A stretch of 64,000 nt of DNA. It comes from Vibrio mexicanus. GTDB taxonomy: Bacteria; Pseudomonadota; Gammaproteobacteria; Enterobacterales; Vibrionaceae. Made by a program: the position numbers and the translations under genes. A model generated the notes under the pieces. The model was not told the origin of the DNA. It worked only from the letters and a program-made list of their open reading frames with translations, and did not search any database. The stretch is taken from NCBI RefSeq assembly GCF_001012815.1, contig NZ_JYJP01000026.1, positions 62,001-126,000 of the forward strand. Reading direction: 5' to 3'. Of the stretch, positions 31,123-39,286 are shown piece after piece. Every line of letters starts with the position of its first letter. The stretch's first letter is position 1.

Positions 31123-32072
31123 CAACCGAGATTTATATGCAAGCAGCACAACTACCTCAATTTTTTATCCATATTAAGACTCAACTCGAGCAGGTCCCTA
31201 TCGAGGTTCGTCGCTTATTCCATGGCCGAGGACGATGTTTTGAAGGATTAGAGCAGTTAACTTGCGATTGGCTGCAAGGTCAGCTGGTGGTTAATATCTT
31301 TAAAGATGTCGACGAAGAATTTTTAGCTGCTCTTAAACAAGGGCTCATTGAACTATCGGAGTCAGCTCTTTGGAACGAGAAAGAAGGTCGTTCAATACTT
31401 GTTCAACATCGATACGCCGACCGCGCGCCGTCTGAAGTGATCTATGGTGAACTCGAATCAAGGCCCGTGGTAGTAGAGAGCGGGCTAAAGTTCCAACTTG
31501 ATGTTGGGCGCAACCAGAACATTGGCCTTTTCCTTGATATGAGACTTGGTCGTGAGTGGGTGCGTCGAAATGCGAAGCATAAGAACGTATTAAATCTTTT
31601 TTCCTATACGTGTGGATTTTCCGTTGCCGCTATTGAGGGCGGTGCAGACAAAGTCGTAAACGTTGATATGGCAAAAGGTTCTCTCGCTAAAGGCCGAGAA
31701 AACCATAAGCTCAACGGACACAATTTAAATCAAGTCGGCTTTATGGCACACGATATATTTAAGTCTTGGGGCAAAATTAAGAAGTCTGGCCCCTATGATA
31801 TGATCATTATTGATCCACCTTCTTTCCAAAAAGGCAGCTTCGCGTTAACCAAAGATTATAAGAAAATACTGCGTCGTTTGCCTGATCTCTTGACTGAAAC
31901 AGGAGAAGTGCTGGCTTGTGTTAATTCGCCAGTGGTGACGAGCGACTTTTTAATCGACAGTATGAAGGAGGAGGCGCCCGAACTGAACTTTATCGAGCGC
32001 TTGGATAATCCACCTGAGTTCCAAGATGCAGACAGCGAAGCCAGTTTAAAAGCGCTATTGTTTAGTCGTTAA
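31119..32072 (+). CDS. Class I SAM-dependent methyltransferase, RlmI/RlmK-like
   Basis: This encodes a 317-residue putative rRNA cytosine methyltransferase of the COG1092 type. The SAM-binding region VLNLFSYTCGFSVAAIEGGADKVVNVD and the catalytic-like DPPSFQKG motif are clear. The usual N-terminal PUA domain is not evident. The start at 31119 is chosen from the ATGA overlap with the pseudouridine synthase stop; in-frame ATGs at 31104 and 31137 cannot be excluded. Two RNA-modifying enzymes thus share one transcript. The reading ends at a hairpin. Confidence 0.85.
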   Translation: MTTEIYMQAAQLPQFFIHIKTQLEQVPIEVRRLFHGRGRCFEGLEQLTCDWLQGQLVVNIFKDVDEEFLAALKQGLIELSESALWNEKEGRSILVQHRYADRAPSEVIYGELESRPVVVESGLKFQLDVGRNQNIGLFLDMRLGREWVRRNAKHKNVLNLFSYTCGFSVAAIEGGADKVVNVDMAKGSLAKGRENHKLNGHNLNQVGFMAHDIFKSWGKIKKSGPYDMIIIDPPSFQKGSFALTKDYKKILRRLPDLLTETGEVLACVNSPVVTSDFLIDSMKEEAPELNFIERLDNPPEFQDADSEASLKALLFSR

Positions 32073-32085
32073 CGGTGAGATATAC

Positions 32086-32113
32086 AAAGGGACGCAGTTT
32101 GCGTCCCTTTTCT
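32086..32113. terminator. Terminator of the methyltransferase gene
   Basis: The stem AAAGGGACGC/GCGTCCCTTT has a 5-base loop, T-rich on both strands; it can also serve the convergent ynjB-like gene. Confidence 0.85.
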
Positions 32114-32163
32114 TTGGAAGTCTAGTTTTCTTCAATCCGTTCAATTCTCGGTTTGCGTTTTGA

Positions 32164-33312
32164 TTAACTTCCGTAGCGTTTAAGCCACTCTTTTTCAATC
32201 GCGCCATGCCAGCTTGGGTGTGGCTCTGCTACCGCCTTGAATAGCTGAGACTTAGCCGCATCACCAGTAAGATGCTCCGTACTTAGTACTGAAGGGTCAC
32301 CCCATACGTTGAGGTCGCCTTTTCGTGATTGAGCTTCCGGGCTAAGCAGGAAGTTAATGGTGACTAATGCGCCTTCATTGGCTGAAGCGTTCCAAGGAAT
32401 AGCCAAGAAGTGGATGTTAGACAATGCGCCCATGTCCATCGCGTAAGCGCGCGTGGTTTCAGCTAGCTTTCCGCTTGCTTGCGCAGAAAAGACCGAATTT
32501 GGGTTGAAGGTGACTGCTAAGTCAATCTGCCCATCATCGAGAAGCTGGATGGCTTCAGAAGTACCAGCTGGGAACTGTTTTCCCCCTCGCCAAGCGACGC
32601 TATGAAGGGCATCTAGGTAGTTCCATAGTGGGCGAGTCACGGCGTCAAAGTTATCATCTGTTGCAGGTTTTGCCAACGCTGGGTCATTGTTGGTTAATTC
32701 AATTAACATAGACTTTAGAACGCTGGTTCCATGAAACTCGGGTGGTCTCGGGTAAGTAATACGATTAGGAAACGCCCTTGCATAGCTCAGCATTTCATTA
32801 AAGGAAGCTGGAGGGTTGTAGAGCTTTTCTTGATCATGGATGAACACAAGTTGTGCGGCGCCCCATGGTGCTTCTAAGCCTTCCGTAGGCTCTGAGAAAT
32901 CGACATCGATAGGTAGAGTCTTGTCGACGTATTTCCAGTTAGGCAGCGATTGGGTGAAAGGTCCAGCGAGTAGCTGGTTCTCTTTCATTGATTTGAAGTT
33001 TTCACCATTGATCCAAACCATATCGACGCTACCGCCGCTGTTTTTGTTGGCGGCTTTTTCTGCAATCAGCCGAGTCGTGGTTTCTGCAATGTCTGTCACT
33101 TTTACATGTTTTAGGGTCACTTCATAACGCTTTTGAAGCTCAGAGTTGGCCCATTGCAAATATTGGTTTATTTCTTGGCTTCCGCCCCAAGCGTGAAAGT
33201 AAACGGTTTGACCTCTGGCACTTTGTTCTATCTCTTGCCAATCAGCGGCATGGGAAATCGTGGTGTGGGAAGATAAGGTTGCGAGTAACAAAGTGGAGTA
33301 ACGTAAGTTCAT
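32164..33312 (-). CDS. YnjB-like ABC transporter substrate-binding protein
   Basis: This is a 382-residue periplasmic binding protein with a signal peptide (cleavage near SHAAD, residue 22). It resembles YnjB of E. coli: VYFHAWGGSQEINQYLQW near the N-terminus and VDMVWINGENF in the middle. That group is predicted to bind a metal or small anion such as thiamine-like compounds, but without proof. The usual partners YnjC (permease) and YnjD (ATPase) are not adjacent here, as the next upstream gene is an unrelated lipoprotein. Confidence 0.75.
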   Translation of the reverse strand: MNLRYSTLLLATLSSHTTISHAADWQEIEQSARGQTVYFHAWGGSQEINQYLQWANSELQKRYEVTLKHVKVTDIAETTTRLIAEKAANKNSGGSVDMVWINGENFKSMKENQLLAGPFTQSLPNWKYVDKTLPIDVDFSEPTEGLEAPWGAAQLVFIHDQEKLYNPPASFNEMLSYARAFPNRITYPRPPEFHGTSVLKSMLIELTNNDPALAKPATDDNFDAVTRPLWNYLDALHSVAWRGGKQFPAGTSEAIQLLDDGQIDLAVTFNPNSVFSAQASGKLAETTRAYAMDMGALSNIHFLAIPWNASANEGALVTINFLLSPEAQSRKGDLNVWGDPSVLSTEHLTGDAAKSQLFKAVAEPHPSWHGAIEKEWLKRYGS

Positions 33313-33547
33313 AGTCTCATCCGTTGATTAAGGCTTAATGTAGTGGCAACGCACAAACGATGAGTTGCCGAATCCGTTGTGATCTAATTATAGCGAGGAT
33401 AAATAGAAAAACGACTGTGCTATCAGTCAATTATGCATCAACTATTGATAGATCACTTGTTACGTGAGACCGAAAAGAAGCCACAAAACTTTCAAAGAAA
33501 GAATCAGCTTTGTGAGTGGAAGTGTTTTTTAAGGTAGGTCGAAACAG

Positions 33548-33573
33548 AAAAAAGGAGCCGATGGCTCCTTTTA
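33548..33573 (-). terminator. Terminator of the META-domain gene
   Basis: On the minus strand AAGGAGCC-ATC-GGCTCCTT is followed by T residues. Confidence 0.85.
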
Positions 33574-33582
33574 AATGCTTTA

Positions 33583-34029
33583 TTACTTTACCCAATCTCT
33601 GAGGGCGAATGTAAGCGTATGGACATCGTTTTTAAGCACTAGGCTATCTTTCGTTAATGTAATATCGCTCCATTCCGCTAACGTTTGAGCGAAGGCTTGC
33701 TCTGTACCCATCTCTGCGTCTGGGCACATTTTCATTGTCATCCCCATTTTTTCAATGCGTAGTTGGTTATCTTTCAGTTCGGCTTGACCAAAGAAGTTGT
33801 TGCAGCCTGCAAAACCATTCGCTGTCATGTTTTCTCCGATCTCTAAGTTCGGAGCTTTGTTTGTTGAGCCTTCGGCAATCGCATTACCGTCGATCTCTAC
33901 TAATTGCCAATTGTGGTGCTGAAGATCTTGAGAAGTAATTTCTTTCATATCGTCCCCGTTGCTTGCGCATGCCGTCATGAGTACAGGAAGAGAAAGTGCT
34001 GCGAGCAATGTTTTTGATTTAAGCTTCAT
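33583..34029 (-). CDS. META-domain (HslJ-like) lipoprotein
   Basis: This is a 148-residue predicted lipoprotein with a signal peptide ending LMTACAS (Cys near 21). The META domain follows with the pattern LEIGENMTANGFAGCNNFFGQAEL and a second Cys in KMCPDAE. In E. coli HslJ is a heat-induced outer-membrane protein linked to novobiocin resistance; the role here is assumed similar. It is a single gene with its own terminator. Confidence 0.8.
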   Translation of the reverse strand: MKLKSKTLLAALSLPVLMTACASNGDDMKEITSQDLQHHNWQLVEIDGNAIAEGSTNKAPNLEIGENMTANGFAGCNNFFGQAELKDNQLRIEKMGMTMKMCPDAEMGTEQAFAQTLAEWSDITLTKDSLVLKNDVHTLTFALRDWVK

Positions 34030-34231
34030 TTATCGGACTCCAATTAGTCTTTAATTTGAACCATTTCAAGAGATTGGTTACTTTTGATAGTGCGAGTATA
34101 GACAATAAAACACTGTTTTTGTCAGCAGAACGTCATACTTTTTTAGAGATAATTAGAAACTGAGACACAGTTTTCTATATTAAACACTAAGCTAAAATTA
34201 AAAGTAGTCTAAATCACTAAGGAGCTAGCGT

Positions 34232-34483
34232 ATGGAACAATTAGAATTCTTTGTTGTACCTAGTCCTTGTGTGGGCGTTTGTACTGTGGACGATAAAGGT
34301 TATTGCCAAGGGTGTATGCGAAAAAGAGAAGAGCGCTTTACGTGGCTAGATATGACACCTGCTCAGCAATTACATGTTATTAAACTTTGTAAAATGCGCT
34401 ACAGAAGAAAAATGATGAAGCAAGCACCACAAGTTTCCGAATCAGAAAGGGAAGACGATACGCCTCAACAAACTCTGTTTTAG
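34232..34483 (+). CDS. DUF1289 family protein
   Basis: This encodes an 83-residue protein with the DUF1289 core SPCVGVCTVDDKGYCQGCMRKREE; its Cys spacing (C-x3-C and C-x2-C) suggests metal binding. The family occurs in many proteobacteria without known function. AAGGAG lies before the ATG. It is a single gene. Confidence 0.75.
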   Translation: MEQLEFFVVPSPCVGVCTVDDKGYCQGCMRKREERFTWLDMTPAQQLHVIKLCKMRYRRKMMKQAPQVSESEREDDTPQQTLF

Positions 34484-34554
34484 CTTAGAACCTGCCATCA
34501 GCGTATCAATGCTTGGTTACTTTACTTGGCCGCTTTACTTAGCCACTAGTCTCG

Positions 34555-34776
34555 CTACTTGAGTCCCCAGTCGTCACTAATCCAGCCCCCTGCGTGCTCA
34601 TCGAAGTGATTTCCATGAAATCGACCATTGAGTTCGTTGTGCGAATCTTCTGGAGACTGCTCGGTGAGCAGCTGCTGTATGTGGTTCACCATAGGATCAT
34701 TAGATAGCTGTCTCTCTCTTCGAGTGACAACTTCTTTGATAAGTTGAAGGCGGTAAGTGGTACTTGCACGTTTCAT
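34555..34776 (-). CDS. Small hypothetical protein with strong ribosome-binding site
   Basis: The gene encodes 73 residues, with a basic N-terminal helix (about 1-35) and an acidic, Trp-containing tail (AGGWISDDWGLK). No family is recognised. AGGAGG eight bases before the ATG supports expression. No membrane segment is present. Confidence 0.55.
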   Translation of the reverse strand: MKRASTTYRLQLIKEVVTRRERQLSNDPMVNHIQQLLTEQSPEDSHNELNGRFHGNHFDEHAGGWISDDWGLK

Positions 34777-34939
34777 AATGATCCTCCTAGTTGATGTGAC
34801 TAATAAGAAACATTAGAAGTGGACCTTTACATCGTCAAGGTAACAAAAGGATGAACTTTATGTGACAAGAATATCACCCAGTTTGATGGTTTTTAAATGA
34901 GAGTTTAATCAGATAGTTGGAGAGCAGGTGAGGCAAGTA

Positions 34940-34968
34940 ATGAGAAAAATTATTTCAATTTTTCTCAT
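34940..34968. repeat. 12-bp perfect inverted repeat
   Basis: ATGAGAAAAATT and AATTTTTCTCAT flank five bases just downstream of the AspS-like gene. It could be an AT-rich terminator for that gene. Confidence 0.4.
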
Positions 34969-34974
34969 TGAATC

Positions 34975-35364
34975 TTATTTGTCAGAGCAGGTCGCTTTAT
35001 TAATAAATTGATCTACCATTAACTGGCCGCGCGTGTTCCGCATTTTAATTCGATAGGTTAACCCCATATCGAGATTTCTTAATACATCAGGGTTGCCACA
35101 GTAACTAGCGACACTTGCTTGAATCACCTGATTGGTTGGTTTGGCTCCGCGCGCGTCATCGTTGTATACCATCATTATTTCAATCGTGCTGCCCTTAGCA
35201 TTGGCTCTTAGTATGGAAAGAGGGCCGTATTCGAGTGGTAGCTCCGCACTGAGCACTCCAGCTCTATTAGCAGCAAGGAGCTCCAGCTGTCGCTCTTCAT
35301 CTGACTTACTCGAACACCCCACCAATATGCTAGAAAGAGTGAGTACAATGGCAAAAAGGCGCAT
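34975..35364 (-). CDS. AspS-like type II secretion pilotin lipoprotein
   Basis: The 129-residue lipoprotein has a signal ending ILVGCSS (Cys near 17) and two Cys in the mature part (YCGNP and KATC) that could form a disulfide. Size and Cys pair fit the AspS/GspS-beta pilotins that carry the type II secretin to the outer membrane in vibrios. This is family likeness, not proof. A start at 35376, overlapping the yciI end, is also possible. It probably lies in an operon with yciI. Confidence 0.5.
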   Translation of the reverse strand: MRLFAIVLTLSSILVGCSSKSDEERQLELLAANRAGVLSAELPLEYGPLSILRANAKGSTIEIMMVYNDDARGAKPTNQVIQASVASYCGNPDVLRNLDMGLTYRIKMRNTRGQLMVDQFINKATCSDK

Positions 35365-35377
35365 GAGACTCGCCATG

Positions 35378-35674
35378 TTAAAACACTTTCTTAAATGGTT
35401 TTACAATCACGTTTTCGTAGACACCAGCGGCAATGTATGGGTCTGCGTCTGCCCAGCTTTGAGCCTGATCCAGTGATTCAAACTCAGCGATCACGGTAGA
35501 ACCTGTGAAACCAGCTTCACCTGGGTTATCGCTGTCTATTGCTGGCATTGGACCTGCCGTTAGGAGGCGTCCCTCATCTTGTAGTTGCTGAAGTCGAGCC
35601 AAATGCTGCGGGCGAACGCTCATGCGCTTTTCTAGCGAGTTTTCGACATCTTGAGAGAAAATTACGTACCACAT
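35378..35674 (-). CDS. yciI: YciI family protein
   Basis: This is a 98-residue small protein of the YciI-like fold (ferredoxin-like, dimeric). It shows [22 protein letters not shown] and a C-terminal segment [18 protein letters not shown]. The family has dehydrochlorinase-like relatives, but this member has no proven activity. The next gene on the strand begins a few bases downstream. Confidence 0.85.
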   Translation of the reverse strand: MWYVIFSQDVENSLEKRMSVRPQHLARLQQLQDEGRLLTAGPMPAIDSDNPGEAGFTGSTVIAEFESLDQAQSWADADPYIAAGVYENVIVKPFKKVF

Positions 35675-35764
35675 TTAAACGATATCCTTATGTTCTAAGT
35701 TTCTGAAAGTTAATGTACTTAATGTAGCCTGAGTTTGACTAGTAAAAATCAATAGAATGTGAAT

Positions 35765-36169
35765 TTAGTCGCTTAACTTGATTGGTCTTGGCTTTCCGCC
35801 TTCGTCTACCGCGACATAATTGAAGGTTGCCCCACAAACTTTATAGCGATCACCAATCCCATGGTCTAAGACAGGCTTAACCCAAACCTCAAGATCGATG
35901 CTCATGGATGTACGACCAATCTTGGTACAATCTCCATAAATACACACTACGTCTCCAACAGATACAGGCTGTTTAAACTCGATGCTCGAGACGGAAATCG
36001 TTACGATTTTTCCATTAGATATCTCTTTCGCCAAAATGCCGCCAGCAAGGTCGAGCTGAGACATGATCCAACCACCAAAAATTTGGCCTGCGGCGTTTGT
36101 ATCGCTAGGCATTGCCAAAGTTCTTAGTAGAAGTGAGCCAATTGGATTTTTAGTTGCTTGAATAGTCAT
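35765..36169 (-). CDS. yciA: YciA acyl-CoA thioesterase
   Basis: YciA is a hot-dog fold enzyme that hydrolyses short and medium acyl-CoAs. The 134 residues include the active-site segment ANDTNAAGQIFGGWIMSQLDLAGG-like pattern (about 20-43) with its Asp, and the CoA-binding strand KIVTISVSSIEFKQPV. It lies on the same strand as yciI with a 90-bp gap. In E. coli yciA sits beside yciB/yciC, which are absent here. Confidence 0.92.
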   Translation of the reverse strand: MTIQATKNPIGSLLLRTLAMPSDTNAAGQIFGGWIMSQLDLAGGILAKEISNGKIVTISVSSIEFKQPVSVGDVVCIYGDCTKIGRTSMSIDLEVWVKPVLDHGIGDRYKVCGATFNYVAVDEGGKPRPIKLSD

Positions 36170-36318
36170 TATGGAAGTAAACCGAGTAAATCTAGGGCAT
36201 TAGATTAATGCAAATTGAGAGATTATTACTTTAGCGCACCACTGAGACCAGAGGCTAAAACCTAGGTACTAGAGATTCGACACGCAAAGCCAGCAAAGCG
36301 GCAGTATACCTGACATGG

Positions 36319-36444
36319 ATGAGTAAACAATACAGTAAGCCGTCTGGGCGCAAAGTGGGGGAATTGTTGTTTGTTCGCCAAGATGCAGTGAGTGGCAGCG
36401 TCTTGCCTCGAATGGATGCGCCAGTTTGTGGACTAGCGCTCTAA
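36319..36444 (+). CDS. Possible 41-residue peptide
   Basis: A short frame overlaps the 3' end of the convergent gene by 12 bases. The peptide starts MSKQYSKPSGRKVGELLF. No ribosome-binding site or family is evident, so it may be a chance frame. Confidence 0.2.
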   Translation: MSKQYSKPSGRKVGELLFVRQDAVSGSVLPRMDAPVCGLAL

Positions 36445-36684
36445 GCTTGATTCTTCTAATTTAGGAATGAGTCGCTTGAGATCTTCTAGATAGCCTTCGC
36501 TCTTGAGATTATCGACGGTGAGTTGCAGCTCTTCGTTACTCATTGAAAAGCAGCTAGATTTTCCCGTCATTAAGCTCAAGTACTCGTGGTAATCAAGCTC
36601 GGTAAAGTGCCCAACACGGTCGACCAGTAGCGATTTGATGCCGTGGTGGATTAAGCCGTAATAAGTGTGTCGATGAATATCCAT
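36433..36684 (-). CDS. GemA/DUF1018-like small protein
   Basis: The 83-residue protein resembles the Mu-phage GemA (DUF1018) pattern: a helix-loop-helix with MTGKSSCFSMSNEELQLTVDNLKSEGYL, close to the family's TGKxS...LSxxEL...LKxxGF. Full GemA is about 150-180 residues, so this is a short or partial version. The ATG at 36684 is chosen for GGGAG upstream. It lies directly downstream of luxN on the same strand. There are no other phage genes nearby. Confidence 0.4.
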   Translation of the reverse strand: MDIHRHTYYGLIHHGIKSLLVDRVGHFTELDYHEYLSLMTGKSSCFSMSNEELQLTVDNLKSEGYLEDLKRLIPKLEESSLER

Positions 36685-36766
36685 AGTAATTACTCCCAAA
36701 GGTATGGATGTGACATCCGATTGTCGTTTGGAAGTAACTAAGCATAATCAATGCCAATACGTGGTT

Positions 36767-39286
36767 CTAGCTAACCGGCAGTTCAAGCTTTACTTTCATC
36801 AACTCTGCTAAGGCATTCTTTGTAGTGGGTTTTTCCAATCTGCCATCCATCAGCATTGCCATCTTTTCAATGTCCGCAGGAGAAGATTCGCCCGACAATG
36901 CAATGATTGGTGTCGTCGGCGTGATCTTCTTGATCAAAGCTGTAGCTTCAAAACCGTTCATTCGTGGCATTTGGATATCCATCAATATCAGATCGATGGG
37001 ATTGGATTTGCAGATGCTCACGGCTGACTCACCGTCATTAGCCTGTATGGTATGCATGCCTAATTGGCTGAGATAGAGTGTGACTAGCGCGCGTTGTATC
37101 TCTTTATCATCAACCACTAACACTGTTTTTCCTGCCAATGTTTTGCTTGGTTTATTAGGGTAACGAACACTTGATTTCTGATTATTTGATGCTTTAAAAA
37201 TCGGACCATTCGACGACTGTTTTACCTCATCCAGCCGAACCGATTGAACAGGAAAGTGCATAATAAACTCAGTGTACTGACCCAATTCAGAACGACACTC
37301 AATGCGGCCACCAAAAGACTCCATCACTCTGCGACAATAACCTAAGCCTAAGCCACTACCGCCAGATTTTTGATGTGAGTAAAAATCGTCGAAAACCCGT
37401 TGTACATAGCGGCTATCAATTCCTGGCCCAGTGTCTCTGAAAATTACTTGGTTCTCATGGGTGTCAGTCAGAGTACTGATTTCAATCTGACTCTCAGGAT
37501 AAGAGTCAAAATAGTAAATGGCGTTTCTTAGCAAATTGAAAATAACGAAGTTAAACAGGGTATCGTTGATGTTGGCGACAAAATCTTCCCCATCATTGAG
37601 CTTAACTCGGTCTCTGATTGAGTTAGACTCAAAACCATAGCGATTCAATGCTTGCTCGATGGCAACTCGAATTGAGCTTGGTGAAGCGGCTTCTTGCTCT
37701 AGAGAGGAATCGTTGACTTCACGCAAAATGATGTCGATGAGTTGACGTCCCCTCAGTACAGCAAGATCTCCAGCTTCAAGATACTCTTGCATAAGGCTTG
37801 TATCTGATTTGTTCCTTACAAGCTCTGCAAGGTGCTCCAATTGAAGCTGGACTTGAGCAAGTGGGTTTCGCATTTCATGCGCGATAGAGTTAGCTAACGC
37901 TTGGCTTTGTTTTACTTTTCTGTCTGCATCAATAAGATTTTGTATTCGTTTGAGCAGTTTTTGCAGGGCGGAGATTTCTTCTATAGTAAACAGACTGTTG
38001 TCGAGCTTATGTGAAGAAATAAGTACATGTGTGAAAGATTCGTTCTGATCAAATAAGGGCAAGACCAAACCTATTTGGCTAGACTTCATTGTTTGATATA
38101 GGTTGTGAAGTGGACTGCTTGTTGGCGATTCTTGGCTAGGCAGCTGGTCTTCAACTTCTTCGGCAATAAGTACAGTTTTATTAGAGTCAATATAGTCTTG
38201 ATAAAAAGCTCGGTGATCGGTGTTCGTAACGATTTCTAGCTGTTCATAAGGAATATTGAGTTGTTTTGCGAGATTTTTTTTGCCTAAATCAATCGATGAT
38301 TTGAAATCTTTTTCGATAGATAGGATCTGAGATACAGGAGAGGAAGTTTGGCCATATACTAATAGCGCAGTATAGCTAGAGACATAATCAAAAATTCGTC
38401 TCCATGATAGACCAATAAAAGCGCACGCTAACAAAGTGGGAACTACTTCATGGTAGTTTACGAATGGTAAATAAAATAGTGACAGTACGCCAGTGTACAC
38501 AATGGCACATAGTCCGACAGAGGTAATACAGTAAATCATATATCGGATACTATAAAAGCGAGATGTAATTAGTGCGTAACCAACGAAAAGTAACTCACTA
38601 ATTGATAAAGCGGGAGGTAGCCACGTTAGACTGAAATCGTTGAAGTAATATGTCATTATAAAGTGGATTAGGCAGGTCGATGCCATAAAGACAATGATGC
38701 CAAATACCATATACTTTGACCGAAGCTTCATAATTCTACGGTTAGAGCTTTTCAGTTTTATTAGATTATAGATTGTGGCGAGTATGAGTATTATGATGCT
38801 CAGGAAGAATAGTTGAGTGTATTCTCCGAAATAGAGCTTAAAGACGCCTGCAGATTGAAAGCTAACACCCTTTATGGCTGTGTTGGGTAATATATTGACA
38901 GTCAAAGATGCCAAAGAAGTAATAAGTATAATGCCTTTTTGCCAGCTGAGTAGGTGTGGAGTTTCATTTCCTAGTACACAAGAAAAAGCAAAAGCAAATG
39001 TAAAAGCGCCAAAAGATGAGATATTGGCTAATAAGGCAATATTGACCGTCGTCTGATTTTCAAACTGTAAAGGTAGCTCGGTTTGGAAATAGATGTTGGT
39101 TACTATCCATAAAAGAATACTCTTTGTATAGAGTATATAGTAAGTGTATTGGCTATGTGTTACGGTCCCTTTTTTCTCAGAAGCGTAAATGAAGGTCGCA
39201 AGCCAAATGGCAACAACGATCGCTGCCAAAGATAGAATCAGCAGCTCTCCGGAAATATACGTGTTTTCTTCGACCCAAAACATCAT
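36767..39286 (-). CDS. luxN: LuxN hybrid histidine kinase, autoinducer-1 sensor
   Basis: LuxN senses the acyl-homoserine lactone made by LuxM and controls the LuxU-LuxO quorum-sensing relay. The 839 residues have about nine membrane helices in the first 300, then a linker, a HisKA domain with SIAHEMRNPLAQ (His470), the ATP-binding N and G boxes (NLLRNAIYYF, DTGPGID, GLGLGYC) and a C-terminal receiver with the phospho-acceptor in LILMDIQMP (Asp770). These align with His471 and Asp771 of V. harveyi LuxN as I recall them. Its start overlaps the luxM stop by four bases. Composition is AT-richer than its neighbours. Confidence 0.93.
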   Translation of the reverse strand: MMFWVEENTYISGELLILSLAAIVVAIWLATFIYASEKKGTVTHSQYTYYILYTKSILLWIVTNIYFQTELPLQFENQTTVNIALLANISSFGAFTFAFAFSCVLGNETPHLLSWQKGIILITSLASLTVNILPNTAIKGVSFQSAGVFKLYFGEYTQLFFLSIIILILATIYNLIKLKSSNRRIMKLRSKYMVFGIIVFMASTCLIHFIMTYYFNDFSLTWLPPALSISELLFVGYALITSRFYSIRYMIYCITSVGLCAIVYTGVLSLFYLPFVNYHEVVPTLLACAFIGLSWRRIFDYVSSYTALLVYGQTSSPVSQILSIEKDFKSSIDLGKKNLAKQLNIPYEQLEIVTNTDHRAFYQDYIDSNKTVLIAEEVEDQLPSQESPTSSPLHNLYQTMKSSQIGLVLPLFDQNESFTHVLISSHKLDNSLFTIEEISALQKLLKRIQNLIDADRKVKQSQALANSIAHEMRNPLAQVQLQLEHLAELVRNKSDTSLMQEYLEAGDLAVLRGRQLIDIILREVNDSSLEQEAASPSSIRVAIEQALNRYGFESNSIRDRVKLNDGEDFVANINDTLFNFVIFNLLRNAIYYFDSYPESQIEISTLTDTHENQVIFRDTGPGIDSRYVQRVFDDFYSHQKSGGSGLGLGYCRRVMESFGGRIECRSELGQYTEFIMHFPVQSVRLDEVKQSSNGPIFKASNNQKSSVRYPNKPSKTLAGKTVLVVDDKEIQRALVTLYLSQLGMHTIQANDGESAVSICKSNPIDLILMDIQMPRMNGFEATALIKKITPTTPIIALSGESSPADIEKMAMLMDGRLEKPTTKNALAELMKVKLELPVS

